A stretch of DNA of 64,000 bases from Chelonoidis abingdonii (lineage: Eukaryota; Chordata; Testudines; Testudinidae): contig NC_133770.1 of the NCBI RefSeq assembly GCF_003597395.2, positions 82,312,055 through 82,376,054 of the forward strand. Reading direction: 5' to 3'. The position numbers and the translations under genes are program-made. The notes beneath the pieces are model-generated. The model searched no databases. It had not been told where the DNA came from and saw only the letters and a program-made list of their open reading frames with translations. Positions 49,182 to 59,124 of this stretch are shown piece after piece. The number at the start of each line of letters is the position of its first letter. The first letter of the stretch is position 1.

Positions 49182-49805
49182 TATGTTCCAGTGCATCTGT
49201 AGCAGACATCGTATTTCTTGTGGATGAATCCAGCAGAATTGGGATAAGAAACTTCCAGCTGACCAGGACCTTTCTGCTCAAAATAGTCAGTGCTCTGGAT
49301 ATTGGCCCAAATAATATCAGAGTTGGCTTGGTGTCGTACAGTGATGAACCAAGGCTAGAGTTCACTCTGGATACATTTGAGGACAAATCAGATATCTTGG
49401 ACTACCTGAAAATATTGCCATATCGAGGTGGGAGAACATACACTGGTGCTGCCATAGATTTCCTCAGGAAGAAGGCTTTTACTCAAGAGGCAGGTAGCAG
49501 GAAAAATCAAGGAGTGCAGCAGTTAGCTGTGATTATCACTGATGGGCAGTCTTTCGATGACTTTGTTGAGCCTGCTTCTAAACTGAGACATCATGGAGTT
49601 ACTGTCTATGCTGTAGGCACCAAGAATACTTCAGAGAGTAGCCAACTGGTTAAAATTGCATCTTATCCTCCAAGGAAACATGTCACCAACTTGGAATCTT
49701 TTCTGCAGCTGTCAAATATTGAATGGAAAATAAAGAAACGGCTTTGCAGTGAGATTGTATCACAAACCTTTGTAGTCCCAGTGCGATCACGGACCCTGAA
49801 AGAAG
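49182..49805 (+). CDS. COL6A4: collagen VI alpha-4-like chain, vWA domain 4
   Basis: The 624-base exon (residues about 623-830) encodes VCSSASVADIVFLVDESSRIG and the vWA fold. MIDAS is altered at DESSR (Arg for the last Ser), while the Thr (TYTGAA) and the second Asp (IITDGQS) remain. A possible N-glycosylation site NTS lies in the NTSESS stretch. Flanking cysteines are VCSS and RLCSE. A basic tail (VPVRSRTLKE) links to the next module. Acceptor gcgtttag, donor gtaaga (49806), phase 1 at both ends. The YPP.KH..LESFLQLS stretch matches my recollection of the fourth domain of mouse Col6a4. Confidence 0.88.
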
Positions 49806-51089
49806 GTAAGAGAGAAATATGAAAATCTGGCCCAAAATCTTGCTCAGGTTCATTGATGGAAACTCAATAACTCTATTGGCTTTCAAGGGTATACTCTGAA
49901 TTTGCATCAGTGTAACTGAGAGCAGACTGTGGCCCTCTATCTTTGCCAAACAAAGTATCCAGGGCCATGAATTCAGTCATATTCTTTTTACATTATCACT
50001 GAAAAACAAGACTTGTGATAGTATCAGAATGTACAGCTTGGAGTGAGGAGGGGACTCCCTCCCACTCAGGAACTTTCCATGGATCTTCTCCCTACCTACA
50101 CAGAGAAGGAGAACTGAGTTCATCTGCCCTCTGGCATCATCCCCCTTTGCCTTTGACCCCCTGGAAGACCTTATTTATCTCCAGAGTCCCATGCCTTGGA
50201 AGTCATAGCCAGGGGACATGCACTGTTGCCCTCCATTCATCGGCAATGATAAATATACAGGCATGGTGACACAAGAGGCTGTAAGGCAGGTTTAAGGCTC
50301 ATTACCAGTGAATACCACCAGTGCAGAGACCTCTCTGCCAGGCACAGAGCCAGCTGTGCAGGAGACCATGACACTGGGGGCATATAGGGTTAGGAGCAGA
50401 TGTGGTTGGGCTGTCCCTCCTCCCTACCTATTCCATGCCACTGTAACACCCATAGGAGCTGTGGTAGGAGGGGGCACAATTTAGGTCAGCCCTCAGGTTT
50501 TACCAAGCCTCCTCTGGGGTGCCAAACCATCACCATCATCCTCACAGGTACAGATCTTCAGTATCTCCTTGATCCCAGCAACGGGCCTTAGTGGTGTCTC
50601 AACTGTACAGGACAAGTACTGTGTTGATTTACAGCTGGCACGATCCCATTGAAAGAGTGCTCTGCTACAGTGTTAGCAGATACATTTTAAGCTAAACAAA
50701 ACTGGTTGTGCCTCCTCCTGTACACACACAAATGTGCACACACACACACACATATATACACTCACATGGCTGTGTGAGCACACTGATGTGGACAATCGGT
50801 TGTCAGTAGCCTTGCTTGTGTTGGAGAACTTTGGCGTTGCAAGTCCTGCAACACTTGTAAACATCTTATGGCCACATGCCAAGTGCTTGGATTAAGTTAT
50901 ATGTGTGTTTGGCTCCATATGTTATCCTAACGCCTATGATTTTTGTCTGCCCTGGGCTTAGAAAATGTAGTAATTTTTCCAACCCTAAATATTATAGCCA
51001 GCATTTTTTTGTGATTGCTATTAAACCATACTGAAGCACTGCAGTAATTGAAAGATCGTTCACCTTTCCCTTTGTTTCCTCTCAATTAG
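49806..51089 (+). other. intron 6 of the collagen VI gene
   Basis: A 1284-bp GT-AG intron (gtaaga to caattag). It holds a CA microsatellite at 50737-50752; no element boundary or gene seen. Confidence 0.7.
50737..50752. repeat. CA microsatellite
   Basis: Eight CA units, preceded by imperfect ca/tg words from about 50722 and followed by a short TA stretch. Confidence 0.85.
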
Positions 51090-51641
51090 GTTGTGTGGAC
51101 ACAGAGGAAGCTGATATTTATTTCTTGATTGATGGGTCTGGCAGTATATACCCAAATGATTTCCAGGACATGAAAGTATTCATGAATGAGATGATCAGCA
51201 TGTTCCAGGTCAGTGCCAATGGAGTTCGCTTTGGCGTGGTTCAGTACGAAAGCACTCCTCAAACAGAATTCACGATTAGCCAATACAACAGTGTGAAGCA
51301 GTTAAAGGAAGCAGTCCATGTTATTCAGCAGTTAGGAGGTGGCACCAATACTGGAGATGCTTTAAGGTATATGAAAAGTCTTTTTGTAAAGGCCACCAGG
51401 TACAGTGTTCCCAAGTTGCTGATAGTCATTACGGATGGCGAATCCCGGGATCAGGTGACAAAGGCAGCAGAAGAGCTGAGACAAGAAGGGATTGTTATAT
51501 ATGCTATTGGTGTCAAGAATGCCATTAAAAAGGAACTGAAAGACATCGCAGGAACAGAAGATCGAATGTTTTTTGTGAATGACTTTGATTCATTAAAACT
51601 CATCAAACATGAAATTGTGCAGGATATCTGCTCCCCAGAAG
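51090..51641 (+). CDS. COL6A4: collagen VI alpha-4-like chain, vWA domain 5
   Basis: The 552-base exon (residues about 831-1014) encodes GCVDTEEADIYFLIDGSGSIY and a complete vWA fold. MIDAS is intact: DGSGS, Thr in GGTNTGDA and Asp in VITDGES. Flanking cysteines are GCVD and DICSP. The GCV-E-ADIYFLIDGSGS opening is shared by the corresponding domain of alpha-4, alpha-5 and alpha-6, and marks the register between these chains. Acceptor tcaattag, donor gtaaga (51642), both ends phase 1. No glycosylation motif seen. Confidence 0.9.
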
Positions 51642-51976
51642 GTAAGAGGTTTTCCTAAATCACTCCAATCGCTTAGAAAGTTGACAGGACCTGGATGTGC
51701 TCATTATAATTATGAGTAGTATTTACTATTTGCATTAGCCCAGCATAGATGTGGTGCACATTGAAGATAGCTTTGCTAAATAAACAGGAATAAACAACTT
51801 CACCCTTTTGTGTAAATTGTCTCAGAAGAAGCAACATGCTTTGCCAGATGAAATCTAGGCTATTCTTCTCCTCCTGACACAGGAAGGGTATAATTTTGTT
51901 GACTGAACATCTCAAAAAAGAAAATGAAGTCTGACACCAGGGGCTGAAATTCTTAAAGATGGTCTTATGTATGTAA

Positions 51977-51990
51977 ATATATATATATAT
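51977..51990. repeat. TA microsatellite
   Basis: Seven AT units in an AT-rich stretch of intron 7. Confidence 0.8.
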
Positions 51991-52100
51991 TTACTATTTA
52001 CAGTATGGTAGCACCTGAAGGTTCCTACCCCAAGGTACTGTACAAATATAGAACAAAGAGCAGCCCTCTGCTCTGAATTGCCTATGATCTAATGCTAGGC
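51985..52100 (-). repeat. L3/MIR-like relic
   Basis: The words gtagcacctgaaggttcc, ccccaaggtactgtacaaat and ctgaattgcctatgatctaa resemble the family at 32715-32975. Strand uncertain. Confidence 0.4.
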
Positions 52101-52631
52101 TATTTGAGATCCTAAACACATGCACATTTTCAGCACTGTTGGTACAGTCCAGAACAACGTGTGACTGTAGCGCATTGTTCTTCTAAAGGAGATAGATTAA
52201 GGCTCTGATTTTGGATCCCCAAGTCTGAGCATGAGCAGATGTGTTTGTCAGAAAAATGAAGGACTCATTTTAGGGCCACATTACTGACCTTGTCCACAGC
52301 GGCTGTGGATCAAGGGCAGTGTATAAACCTTATGGTGCTGCATTCTGAGACGGAGGAAGAAAACTGTGTAACAAGATGTGGTTATATATTTATACATGCC
52401 ATGGTCATCAGTGGAGATCAAACTCGGTGTCTTCCACCCCAGAACATAAATCCTTACTATTTAGACTTTAACAGTAACTGTTAGCTGTTACTAAACAGCA
52501 GCCTTTTATTTTCCTTGAGGTCTGCTATGGAAGACACGATTTTCTGTGTAGTTTTCAGTCTGAGTGGTTGGCAAATACATTCAGGAGGAGATTCCAAGTT
52601 TTGTCTTCTCTCTTTTCTTCTCTTTACCCAG

Positions 52632-53189
52632 CCTGTAAGAATATGAAAGCCGACATTATTTTGCTGGTCGACAGCTCTGAGAGTATCCACCCTGTTGATT
52701 TTCAGAAGATGAAGGATTTCATGCAGCTGATTGTGAACAGGTCTGATATTGGGGCTGATAAAGTTCAGGTTGGGTTGTTGCAGTTCAGTTCCGAGCCCCA
52801 GGAGGAGTTCCAGCTCAACCAATACGGCAGCAAGGCTGACCTAAGGAGAGCCATTTCGGGAATTAGGCAGATTAAATCCGGAACAATGACCGGGAAAGCC
52901 CTAACTTTTGCCTCCTCGTACTTTGATGAACCCAAAGGAGGGCGACCCAGAGTAAAACAGTATCTCATAGTGATCACAGATGGGGAGGCCCAAGATATCG
53001 TGAGAGAGCCTGCTGAGACCATTAGGGACAAAGGTATCACCATCTATGCTATTGGGGTTCTCCACGCAAACAACTCCCAACTTGTGGAGATTGCCGGCAG
53101 TCAAGACAGAGTCTTCTTCGAGGATAACTTTGATTCCCTTACCTTTCTGGAAAAGGAGATTCTCTTTGAAATTTGCAACCCGGAGGATT
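52632..53189 (+). CDS. COL6A4: collagen VI alpha-4-like chain, vWA domain 6
   Basis: The 558-base exon (residues about 1015-1200) encodes ACKNMKADIILLVDSSESIHP and a complete vWA fold. MIDAS is intact: DSSES, Thr in GTMTGKA and Asp in VITDGEA. Possible N-glycosylation sites are NRS (VNRSDIG) and NNS (HANNSQL). Flanking cysteines are ACKN and EICNP. The LLQFSS.P.EEF.LN stretch matches my recollection of the sixth domain of mouse Col6a4, where I recall only a degenerate domain before the helix after this point. Here two more vWA exons follow. Acceptor tttacccag, donor gtaagt (53190), phase 1. Confidence 0.9.
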
Positions 53190-53643
53190 GTAAGTGATAG
53201 TAATAACCTGTTGGGTCTTTCTAATTCTTCTTTATTTTGTTGTGTTTACTGTTAATCCTTTATGTGGTTTTATTTCTCCCCACCTACATATTTCTAGTAG
53301 AGATCTTCAGCTTTTCTTCCATTGTGATATTAAGCAACGATAGTAAAGTGAAATGCAATAGCAGAAAATAAGACCGTGCTCTTTACAGACCATAGTCTCA
53401 TGCTTTTCCTCAGGGGCCATATTTTATTTTCTTTCAGGCAGGTGCATATTTTTCTTTTGGACAAAAGGAAATGCCCACAGCCCTCCTGTTTTATTTTTCT
53501 TTGTATCTTGCTTTTTGGAATGTCCCTGCGCTTTCTGGTTTCAGTTAGTAGTTGGATCAAAAGAACTTCTCAGGGAGGGAGAAGGAGGAGAGAGACCTGA
53601 TCATAACATTGCTGCTTTGTTTCCTTTGTTCTGTTAACAACAG
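53190..53643 (+). other. intron 8 of the collagen VI gene
   Basis: A 454-bp GT-AG intron (gtaagt to taacaacag). No repeat or gene seen. Confidence 0.75.
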
Positions 53644-54228
53644 CATGCAAAAGGACTGAAGTTGCAGACATCATATTTGTGGTACATGGATCAAGAAGCG
53701 TCACAAACTTGCAGTTCCAGGGCATTCAGAAGATCATGGAGGCTGTGGTGAATGACTCAGTGGTTGGAAAAGACAATGTTCAATTTGGGGCTGTGGTCTA
53801 TAGCACTAATCCTCAGGATCATTTCTCACTGAATACGTACTCTGCTAAATCGCAGGTCAGAGAAGCAATCTCTAACTTGAGACCTATGCCGGGGCTAACC
53901 TTCACAGCAAGGGCTTTGAACTTTGCCAGGGAGAGATTTGGGATGGCTTATGGTGGTCGTACATCATCTCTTAGTGTCACTCGGATTCTTGTACTTATTA
54001 CTGATCAGCCAACTTCACCTTCAGATAGACCCAACCTTCCAGCAGCAGTAAAATCTTTGAAGCAAGATGGTATCAATGTCTTTGCTGTTGGAGTGGATAA
54101 AGCCAACAGAACAGAGCTTGAAGGAATTGTGGGAGAACGAGAGAGATTGTTCTTTGTGCAGAGCTATAATGAACTGGAAAGTTTACATGAAAACCTCACT
54201 CATACAGTATGTGATGAAGCAAAGCCAG
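53644..54228 (+). CDS. COL6A4: collagen VI alpha-4-like chain, vWA domain 7
   Basis: The 585-base exon (residues about 1201-1395) encodes SCKRTEVADIIFVVHGSRSV and a vWA fold. The first MIDAS Asp is replaced by His (HGSRS), though the Thr (LTFTARA) and the second Asp (VLITDQP) remain. Three possible N-glycosylation sites: NDS, NRT and NLT. Flanking cysteines are SCKR and TVCDE. The CKR...D..FV opening resembles the fifth domain of alpha-5 and alpha-6 (third before the helix). This domain appears to be absent from mouse Col6a4 as I recall it. Acceptor taacaacag, donor gtaagt (54229), phase 1. Confidence 0.87.
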
Positions 54229-54614
54229 GTAAGTGAGACCTTTAAATTGAGCTGTTGTTTTTTTCTTATATGTTTTCAGCCATTTATCCAGACTATCTAG
54301 GTTGTCAGAGGCAATATCAGTCACAGGCAGTGGCCATTTTTAAAATGTTCTATTGGACGCTCCTCTGCCTACCTCCCAGTGCTCCCTCCCCAGCCACTGC
54401 CAAACAGCTGTTTGGCAATGTTAGCACACTCAGGGATGGGGAGAGGAGTGGGAACATGGCACGCTCAGGGGAGGAGGCGGGTTGAGGGCAGGAATTTGGG
54501 GAAGAGGTTGGAACAGGGGCAGGGAGGGGACGGAATTGAGGTGGGGACTTTAAAGAAGGGGTGGATGGAAATAGGGTAGAGACAATTTCCAGTATGGAAA
54601 GCAGCACATGTCAA

Positions 54615-54721
54615 AATCAGAGCCCTGCAAAGCACGTTCTTTACTTTAAGCACATGATTAATCCCATTGATTTTTATGGGAACATTCATGTGCTTCAAGT
54701 GCTTTTGCTGGATCAGGGCTT
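54615..54721. repeat. palindromic MITE (cctgcaa family)
   Basis: agagccctgcaaagcac on the left faces gtgcttttgctggatcaggg on the right, with a mirrored ttaagcacatga / tcatgtgcttcaa interior. Confidence 0.6.
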
Positions 54722-54760
54722 TTGTTTCCCTTTTCTCTCATACTAGCATCCCCTATTTCC

Positions 54761-55100
54761 TCTTCCTCCTCCTCCTCCTCCTCCTGCTGGCAGTTCTGTG
54801 TGTTCTCCATCTCCCTTCTCTCTATACCAGGACCCCCCCATGTCCCTCTCCCCATGCAAGGGATTCTGTGTGTCCCTCCATTTTCCCTTCACCCCATGCC
54901 AGGGCCCCCCTTTCTCCTTCCCATGCCAGAGATTCTGTGTCCTTCCCCATATGCCTTTTACCTCCATACTGGAGTCCCCCATTTCCCCTCCCCCCCAGGG
55001 TCCTGTGTGCCACCTGTTCCCCCTTCTCCCTGTGCCAGGGTCTCCCTTTCTTCCTTGCCATGCCAGGGGCTCTATGTGCATCCCCATGCCCTCTTCCCAC
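54761..55100. repeat. about 70-bp minisatellite with CCT run
   Basis: A (cct)n run at about 54762-54785 leads into roughly five pyrimidine-rich units. They are phased by ttctgtgtg-like words at about 54792, 54862, 54932, 55000 and 55068, each followed by a ccatgccaggg-type block. Units are diverged. The long overlapping open frames here on both strands come from this periodic composition. Confidence 0.6.
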
Positions 55101-55384
55101 ATTATTTCTTATTTATTGGTCACAGACGGACAGAAGTATGCCATGAAACTGAGGTAAAGGGCCTCACTTCACTCAGCCAATAAAAATGTATGAAACATAA
55201 AAACCCTTGTACTTCCGAGATAAGGTAAGTACCAATTGCTTGGGTTAGCTTAAACTTCCCTTATAGGCACCTTACTCCATAATTGTCCTACATAAGGCTT
55301 CCTTGAAATGAACAATTTGGTCCCTTGGTCTGAACCATTATGGTAATTTCTATGTTCCTATAAATGGATAATTTACACTATGTG

Positions 55385-56529
55385 CAGGAGTGAAAGTAAC
55401 TTAAGCCACTTACCAGTACGCAGGGTGGCCAGGGTCCTGAGCAAAGTGAGGGGACGGCTCTGGACCGCCAGAAGGGGAACGACTGGGGCCATATTCCCCC
55501 AGCCAGTCCTTCAGCACTGCCTGGCCTGCGCTGCCCGTGGCTCTGGTGGCAATTTTAAAGGGTCTGGGGCTCCCGTCTGCCACCGCCACTAGAGCCCCAG
55601 GCCCTTTAAATCACTGCTGGAGCCCAGGGCTCCCGACTGCCGCTACTGCTACCCCAGGGCTCCGGCTGTGATTTAAAGGGTCCAGGGCTCCCAACCACGG
55701 GTAGCGCTACCCTGGGGCTCTGGCAGTGATTTAAAGGGCCTGGGGCTTCCAGCTACTGCTACTACACCAGCAGCCAGAGCTCTGGGCCCTTTAAATTGCT
55801 GCTGGAACCCCGGGATTCCTGGCTGCTACCACTACCCCCAGGCTGGCTCTAGCCATTTCACCGCCCCAAGCACAGCGGCACGCTGCGGGGGGCGCTCTGC
55901 TGCTCGCCGGTCCTGCGGCTCAGGTGGATCTCCCGCAGGTGTCCCTGCAGAGGGTCCGCTGGTCCCGCAGCTCCAGTGGATCTCCCGCAGGCGTGCCTGC
56001 GGATGCTCCACCGGAGCCGCAGGACCAGCAGACCCTCCGCAGGCATGCCTGCGGGAAGTCCACCAGAGCCACCTGCTGCCCTCCCGGCAACCAGCAGAGC
56101 GCCCCCCGCAGCATGCCGCCCCAAGGACGTGCTTGGCGTGCTGGGGCCTGGAGCTGGCCCTGACTACCCCAGGACTCCGGCAGTGATTTAAAGAACCTGG
56201 GGCTCCCGGCTGCTGCTTATGCTACCCCGGAGGTCTGGTTGTGGTTTAAAGGGCCCGGGGCTTCACCTGCTGGTGTGGTGGCAGCGGCAGCTGGGAACCC
56301 TGACCCTTTAAATAGCCGCCGGAGCCCTGGGGTAGCTGCAGTGGCAGCGATTTAAAGGGCCGGGGGCTCTGGCCGCTGCTGGGAGGCAAGGCCCTTTTAA
56401 ATTGCTGAGCCCCAGGGAAGCTGCCCCTTTTGGCCCCTTTCATCAGTGGCCCTGCCGGTACGACCAGCTGTGTACCGGCTCTCATATGGTATGCCCATAT
56501 CGGACTGTACCAGCTTACTTTTGTCTCTG
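55385..56529. mobile_element. DNA transposon-like element with nested hAT
   Basis: The left end caggagtgaaagtaa and right end ttacttttgtctctg are imperfect inverted repeats. The flanks carry the exact 8-bp duplication actatgtg (55377-55384 and 56530-56537). The interior is an array of atttaaagggcc..ggggctcc blocks in both orientations, interrupted by the hAT element 55839-56162. No transposase. The 8-bp duplication points to the hAT superfamily. Confidence 0.82.
55839..56162. mobile_element. non-autonomous hAT-like element, nested
   Basis: The 324-bp copy starts caggctggctctagcc and ends ggagctggccctg. It carries the exact 8-bp duplication actacccc at 55831-55838 and 56163-56170. It belongs to the same GC-rich family as 16527 and sits inside the element 55385-56529, so it is the younger insertion. 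Confidence 0.85.
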
Positions 56530-56576
56530 ACTATGTGAGAATTAAGCTACGAGAAGCAAATTTTCAGCATGTAGAT

Positions 56577-56874
56577 CAGGGGTCGGCAACCCTTCAGAAG
56601 TGGTGTGCTGAGTCTTCATTTATTCACTCTGATTTAAGGTGTCGTATGCCAGTAATACATTTTCATGTCTTTCTATAAGTCTATAATACATAACTAAACT
56701 ATTGTTGTACATAAAGTAAAGAAGGTTTTTAAAATGTTCAAGAAGCTTCATTTAAAATTAAAATAAAATGCAGAGCCCCCCAGACTGGTGGCCAGGACCC
56801 AGGCAGTGTGAGTACCACTGGAAATCAGCTTGTGTGCCACCTTTGGCACGCGTGCCATAGGTTGCCTACCCCTG
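56577..56874. mobile_element. hAT (Charlie-like) MITE
   Basis: Ends caggggtcggcaacc and ggttgcctacccctg bound 298 bp. The flanks atgtagat and atgtagac match at 7 of 8 positions. AT-rich interior with no coding capacity. Confidence 0.82.
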
Positions 56875-57212
56875 ATGTAGACGCTCACCTTGTGCTTGTA
56901 GAAATTTACCACAATAACACACCTATATTTATCAGGATGACTGCAAATGGGTATTTAAGTGTCTAAAGACCCATTTGTGTGCACATTTGTGGTAACAGTG
57001 TATGTAGTTGTGGTACATATATGCACAAATGTTCTGTCTGCTGAAAAATCTGCACTGAGAGTGTGGCCATAGGCTTGCAAAATGGGTGTCCCAGCACTAG
57101 AATGTCTTCCCTTTCCAAAGTGCTTCTGGGACATGGGGAAAATACCCACATTATTTGGATATCCTTCTTCTCAATTCACCTCAAACATTTCTTGAAAAAA
57201 GACTCTGTACAC

Positions 57213-57352
57213 CAGTGGTGGGCAACTTACCTCAAGCAGTTCCCAGAAGCGATGGCATGTCCCCCCTCTGGCTCCGATATGGCGGCATGGCCAGGCGGCT
57301 TAGTGCGCTGCCCCATCCACAGGTGCCACCCCTTCCGCTCCCATTGGCTGTT
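57213..57352 (+). mobile_element. hAT left end, truncated
   Basis: cagtggtgggcaactta at 57213 is a hAT-type terminus followed by GC-rich body (cccattggctgttc at the end). The right terminus and any duplication are missing. Confidence 0.5.
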
Positions 57353-58036
57353 CACTGAAGTATACAAGCATTGTACAATTCTGATATAAACTTTCATTTT
57401 GAAGTACCAAGCTCACCGACTAGAAGCTGCCTGTAATAAAAGTCATGCACCTGAGATAGCTCCTGCAGCACAAACTTGTTCACAAACAAGAAACTGCCCA
57501 ACTTTCCAGTAAACCAACAGACCTTCTGGTTCCCATGCCATTCAAGGCAGTCAGGAAGCTCAGCATTCTTCTGCTAGAATGCAAGCAAGTTTTCTTACTA
57601 TGATGCTTCAAACTGTGGCAAGAAAGGGATGGTGTTTTACTTGATTACACCTGCTGACTGTCCAACAGTTGTCATTCAGTGAGAATTAAAGATTAACCTT
57701 ATTCCACTGACAGCCTGACTTCAGACACAAGTTCTGCATAACCTAGTCTCACCTTCTCTCTGCAAGAAGTCATAGTTATGGTATATAAAGTGTCCAGGAG
57801 CTAGTTTCTCCCCGCATTTGCTACTTGATACATGGTGAAGTTTCTTTCTGCACAGTGGATCTAAGCGTTTAAGTGGAATTTATGTGGTGGATTGACCTTG
57901 TGCTGGCATCTCTGCACAGAGGGAAATTTCACCCTAAGAGAGCAGGGTATTGGAAAGGTGAAATGACTGAGAATGAAGGCAACGACTGAAGTCTCTCAGA
58001 TTTGCATAGCTAAGTAAATTTTTTTCCCTCCTGCAG

Positions 58037-58612
58037 CTTGTGGCAACCAACAGGCAGATCTTATATTCTTGATTGATGGGTCATTAAGGATATCTGCACA
58101 TAACTTTTCTGCCATGAAAACATTCATGAAGGAAATTGTGAACAGTTTTATTATTGCTCAGGACAAAGTCCAAGTTGGCGTGGTCCAGTACAGCAAAGAT
58201 CCCCAGAAGGAAATATATCTCAATGAATTCCACTCTGACACAACCATAAAGGAACGGATTGACAGCATTGTCCAGTTAAAGACTTCCACCTTCACTGGCA
58301 AAGGTCTGAGGTTTGTCAAGAGCTTTTTTGAGACTCCCAAGGGTGGCCGGAAAAAACAAGGAGTTTTGCAGAGCCTAGTAGTGATTACTGATGGACAGTC
58401 TAATGATGTGGCGGATGAGGCAGCTATTGCTCTGAGGAATGATGGGATACACATCTTTGCAATTGGCATAGGGATTCCAAACTCATTTGAGCTTCTTCGA
58501 ATTGCCGGTGATGCACGCAGGGTGTATGTGCTGGAGAATTTTGAAGTGCTGAAAACCATAGAGAGGAAGATTGTCACTGAAATCTGTGAATTGGAAGATC
58601 GTCCTAGCCAGG
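58037..58612 (+). CDS. COL6A4: collagen VI alpha-4-like chain, vWA domain 8
   Basis: The 576-base exon (residues about 1396-1587) encodes ACGNQQADLIFLIDGSLRIS and a full vWA fold. MIDAS is altered at DGSLR (Arg for the last Ser); the Thr (TFTGKG) and the second Asp (VITDGQS) are kept. Flanking cysteines are ACGN and EICEL. The C..(Q)EAD.IFL.DGS opening resembles the sixth domain of alpha-5 and alpha-6, so at least one more domain and the collagen helix should follow beyond the window. Acceptor tcctgcag, donor gtaagt (58613), phase 1. Confidence 0.88.
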
Positions 58613-58817
58613 GTAAGTCACAGAAATCTTTTATTGAGTATATCTATTGACAGATTCTCTGTGTCCCACACTTTTGGGATTAGTCAAAGGAAAGAAATCA
58701 CATTTCTATAGATCATAGATAACTTAGCGTGTTTTGGAGTGACATAGAGCAGCCAAAGTATGCTACTAAATCTGACCCTGGAAGTTCAGAAGGACATAAG
58801 CAGTGGGTGCAGACTAA

Positions 58818-59124
58818 CTTGGGTACGTCTACACTACCCACCAGATAGGTGAATAGTGATCGATCTATCGGAGATTGATTTATCGCGTCTCGTCTAGATG
58901 CGATAAATCAGTCCCCGAACGTGCTCCCCATCGACACTGAAACTCCACCGCTGCAAGAGGTGGAAGTGGAGTCAACAGGGGAGCAGTGGCCATTGATTCT
59001 GCACTGCAAGGACGTGAAGTAAGTCAATCTAAGATACGTCAACTTCAGCTATACTATTCTCGTAGTTGAAGTTGCGTATCTTAGATTGATTTCCTCCCAT
59101 TGCTCCCAATGTAGACCAGGTCCT
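58818..59124. repeat. MITE with gtctacact ends and inner hairpin
   Basis: Left gggtacgtctacactac and right aatgtagaccaggtcct are weak inverted repeats. Near the right end, tcaatctaagatacgtcaac at 59024 is the near-perfect reverse complement of gttgcgtatcttagattga ending at 59089, a stem of about 27 bp. Confidence 0.55.

Larger units (their letters stand above)
51642..52631 (+). other. intron 7 of the collagen VI gene
   Basis: A 990-bp GT-AG intron (gtaaga to tttacccag) with an L3-like piece at 51985-52100 and a TA microsatellite at 51977-51990. Confidence 0.7.
54229..58036 (+). other. intron 9 of the collagen VI gene, repeat-rich
   Basis: A 3808-bp GT-AG intron (gtaagt to tcctgcag). It contains a palindromic MITE, a trinucleotide run, a minisatellite, a 1.15-kb DNA element with a nested hAT, another hAT copy and a hAT end. 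No further exon was found. Confidence 0.75.

Noticed and set aside
54667..55183. Pro/Ser/Leu-rich open frames on both strands
   Set aside because: They are generated by the 70-bp pyrimidine-rich minisatellite and overlap in all frames.
43882..58612. Assignment to COL6A3, matrilin, COL12A1 or an integrin
   Set aside because: COL6A3 has a different run of domains and lacks the GCV-E-ADIY module. The others do not have eight consecutive single-exon vWA modules. COL6A5 or COL6A6 remains the main alternative but does not explain the first two domains.
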